Assembly (NCBI RefSeq): GCF_001625195.1
Contig: NC_054389.1
Location: forward strand, 11,652,520 to 11,716,519
DNA: 64,000 bases
From: Drechmeria coniospora
Lineage: Eukaryota; Ascomycota; Sordariomycetes; Hypocreales; Ophiocordycipitaceae
Direction of reading: 5' to 3'
Below are positions 62,034-64,000 of the stretch, piece by piece (the stretch's first letter is position 1; each line of letters starts with the position of its first letter). The notes beneath the pieces were generated by a model. That model worked only from the letters and a program-made list of their open reading frames with translations, did no database searches and was not told where the DNA came from. The position numbers and the translations under genes were made by a program.

Positions 62034-62606
62034 TCCAAGTCATTCCGCATGCTGAGAGTGGAAGGCGGCAGCAAGCTGGCAGCTACAACACGACACTCGG
62101 TTCCTTGGAAACCGAGGCACACAAGGTCAGGACCAAGCCCCATGACGATCAGTCCACTACGAAAACGAGAGGCATTTTGCTTCTGCCGTGAGGACGGGGG
62201 AAGCGTTGCTTGCGACACGATCGATTACCATGATCACCACCCATCCATGATGTGGCGTGAGTGGGGGTCAGCCAATGCTTTGGAGCGGTGATGGATTTTC
62301 CTGTGACTACGAGTTGTGCTGTGTCTAGAGGAAGGCCGTGTCGGGATTGTGTTGTTCGGCCGGAGGCTACGCACGGCGGCTCCTGAATAGAGGAACGCTG
62401 GGTTCAACTCGGCAAACCGCAATGTATCGTGTCATGCGTCAATCGGAATCGGACACCATGTGCGTGTTTGTATATATGTATGTTCGAGAGCGTGGGTATC
62501 ATTACGGCCGACGACATAATTGCCTCGACGGCACGGTATTTGCTGCCATATCCATGGGCCAATCTTCAAAGCTTCCCTTCCGGTTCATGCGTCGAGGCGG
62601 ACGTGA
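62034..62606. other. 3' intergenic region between NUP49 and RPC31
   Basis: 573 bases between convergent stops; no gene or repeat stands out. Confidence 0.55.
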
Positions 62607-63508
62607 TCAGTATGTCCCCTCACCGTCATCCCCGTCGCCGTAGTCGTCGCCCATCTCATCGCCATTGTCGAAATAGTTTTCGGCATCGTAGTCGCCGGCG
62701 TCCTCGTCGTCGTATACTTCATCTTGGTCCTCCTCTGCCGCTCCCTCCTCCTCGTCCAACTCTGCGCCAGGCTCGGCGTCTTCGTCGTGCAGGGCGTCGA
62801 GCTTCTCGAGCAAGTTCCTGTGCCCCCCCCGATGCTCGTCGCCGTCGGCCTCGAGCGAGGGCATGCCGAATGCCTCCTCGGCGTTGGGCAAAGCGCTGAC
62901 CTGGCTCAGTTCGAGCTTGCGCTTCTTGCGTGCCCCGACGCTCGCTGTGGGCTCCATGGTTTCGACAAGTTCGGCAGGGAAAAGCTCACGGCATATGGGG
63001 CGGGCGGTCCAGTCCGGCAGCGCGCGGTCTTCGCGTACAAACTTCTGGGAGTAGGTCGGCACGGCAGTGAAGGGGTCGAGCGACGCCTTATTCTTGACGC
63101 CGTAGAGAGCGTTCATCTGCGCCTGTCCATACAACTTGCGCGGAGCGGTCGGGTCGTGCAGCGAGGTACGCTTCGAGGTGTAGAGAGGCGAGGCATGCAG
63201 TTGATGTCGCAGAAGCAGAAAGTGATGGATGCCGTTCGTCTCCGTCGCGCTGAGCTCGCGCGTGCTCGGGACAGCATATGGCTATGGAGCCGTCCAAGGT
63301 CAGTCTTCGCCACATTTTCCGACCGCGAGGGATAATAGGGAGGGGGAGGGGGAGGGGAGGGGGAGGGGGAGGGGGGGAGATGGCTGGTTCGTACAGGAAA
63401 CAGCTCCGAGGGACGGGCATCCGGTTCATCGCCCGTGTCCCAGGGAACATTCGGACGACCGCCGCCTCTGGCTCCTCCACGGCCGCCTCGTCCGCCGCCT
63501 CGGGACAT
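62607..63508 (-). CDS. RPC31: RNA polymerase III subunit Rpc31 (C31)
   Basis: Subunit of the C31-C34-C82 initiation subcomplex of RNA polymerase III, which transcribes tRNA and 5S genes. Exons 63395-63508 and 62607-63281 give 262 aa. Exon 1 encodes a Gly/Arg-rich start (MSRGGGRGGRGGARGGG) and PSELFP. Splicing joins this to PYAVPSTRELSATET, the characteristic SELFPPY block. HQLHASPLYTSKR follows, then YSQKFVREDRALPDW. The C-terminal ~80 residues are a highly acidic Asp/Glu tail (AELDEEEGAAEEDQDE) ending in GDGDDGEGTY, as in Rpc31. The single intron (113 nt) carries an extreme C-rich tract on the coding strand. Confidence 0.92.
63334..63380. repeat. G-rich (GGGAGG)n tract inside the RPC31 intron
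   Basis: A run of GGGAGGGGGAGG-type repeats on the + strand, C-rich on the coding strand. It contains more than four G-triplets in ~45 bases, so it can form a G-quadruplex on the template strand (inference). Confidence 0.8.
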
Positions 63509-64000
63509 TGCAGCTGAACGCAGAGGGGGGGAGGCAAAGCCAAGGGGGGCTTGGTGACGGGTGACGATGATTTTGATGTTCGTTCCAACTTGCAGCCTTG
63601 GACTCGATCGCTCCAAGCCTGGCTTTTTTTACCGCCAACGCTCAACTGGGAGGGGTGAGGGGAGTTTGCTGGTGGACTGGTGGGGTACGAATGAACGTAA
63701 CCAGGTAATAATACGTACTTTATTATCAACTAAGCACATACATATACGTAACTAAGTAAGTAAATAAATAAGTAATACTCCGTAAGTGCTTAAGTAAATA
63801 TAAATTAAGTACTTTACTCCGTGCATGTACTCAAGTATTACTGCACTAAGTACAGTAGTACGGAGTATTACTTAGTACAGTATTACTTAGTACAGTATTT
63901 CTCCGTACTTCAAGTACGGTTAAGTTAAATAATATTAGTTGTACTCCGTAATTACAGAGTACTCCGTAAGTAAGTACTTGTTGCAGTAACACTCCGTTCC
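63509..64000. other. AT-rich spacer dense in TACTCCGTA words
   Basis: After the RPC31 promoter (first ~180 bases) the sequence becomes AT-rich from 63700 to the window edge. It carries about seven TACTCCGTA or TACGGAGTA-type words in 300 bases, for example GTACGGAGTA at 63858-63867. No gene seen. Confidence 0.65.

Overview
The window looks like nuclear DNA of a filamentous ascomycete (Pezizomycotina, most likely Sordariomycetes, perhaps Hypocreales; the order is inference). Genes are GC-rich and cut by short introns (mostly 54-75 nt) with GTRNGT-type donors, CTRAC-type branch sites and CAG/TAG acceptors. The gene set includes translation elongation factor 3, a GLFG nucleoporin, a TRP-type vacuolar channel and a class III GH18 chitinase. 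I found no bacterial, viral or tRNA/rRNA genes. Exon limits were placed by eye from splice signals and reading-frame continuity.

Layout: 1-3.7 kb is gene-free with tandem repeats and a small inverted-repeat element. 3.7-12.3 kb holds a 14-helix MFS efflux pump (+), pantoate-beta-alanine ligase (+), a PlsB-type glycerol-phosphate acyltransferase (-) and the RNase P/MRP subunit Pop4 (+). 14.9-23.3 kb holds a GYF-domain adaptor (+) and a TTC27/Emw1 TPR protein (-), convergent. 23.3-30.8 kb is a 7.6-kb gene desert full of GTAC-based words. 30.9-37.3 kb holds an amino-acid permease (+) and elongation factor 3 (-). 37.3-40.6 kb is gene-free, with another inverted-repeat element. 40.6-44.0 kb holds a Yvc1 channel (+) and a macro-domain ADP-ribose hydrolase (-). 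46.1-55.2 kb holds an MFS sugar porter (+), a small secreted protein (+), an M50B-like membrane metalloprotease (+) and a GH18 chitinase (-). 55.2-58.8 kb is gene-free. 58.8-63.5 kb is a compact block: Fip1 (-), Nup49 (+) and RNA polymerase III subunit Rpc31 (-).

The genes are mostly unrelated housekeeping and transport functions, many in convergent or divergent pairs. I see no secondary-metabolite or other functional cluster. The least ordinary material is the non-coding DNA: a family of three ~110-150-bp TA-flanked terminal-inverted-repeat elements, a dispersed word (TACGGAGTA / TACTCCGTA) that I saw only between genes, and many young tandem arrays. On the protein side the notable items are the isolated secreted protein, two microexons (14 and 22 nt), and introns of length divisible by three that stay open if unspliced.
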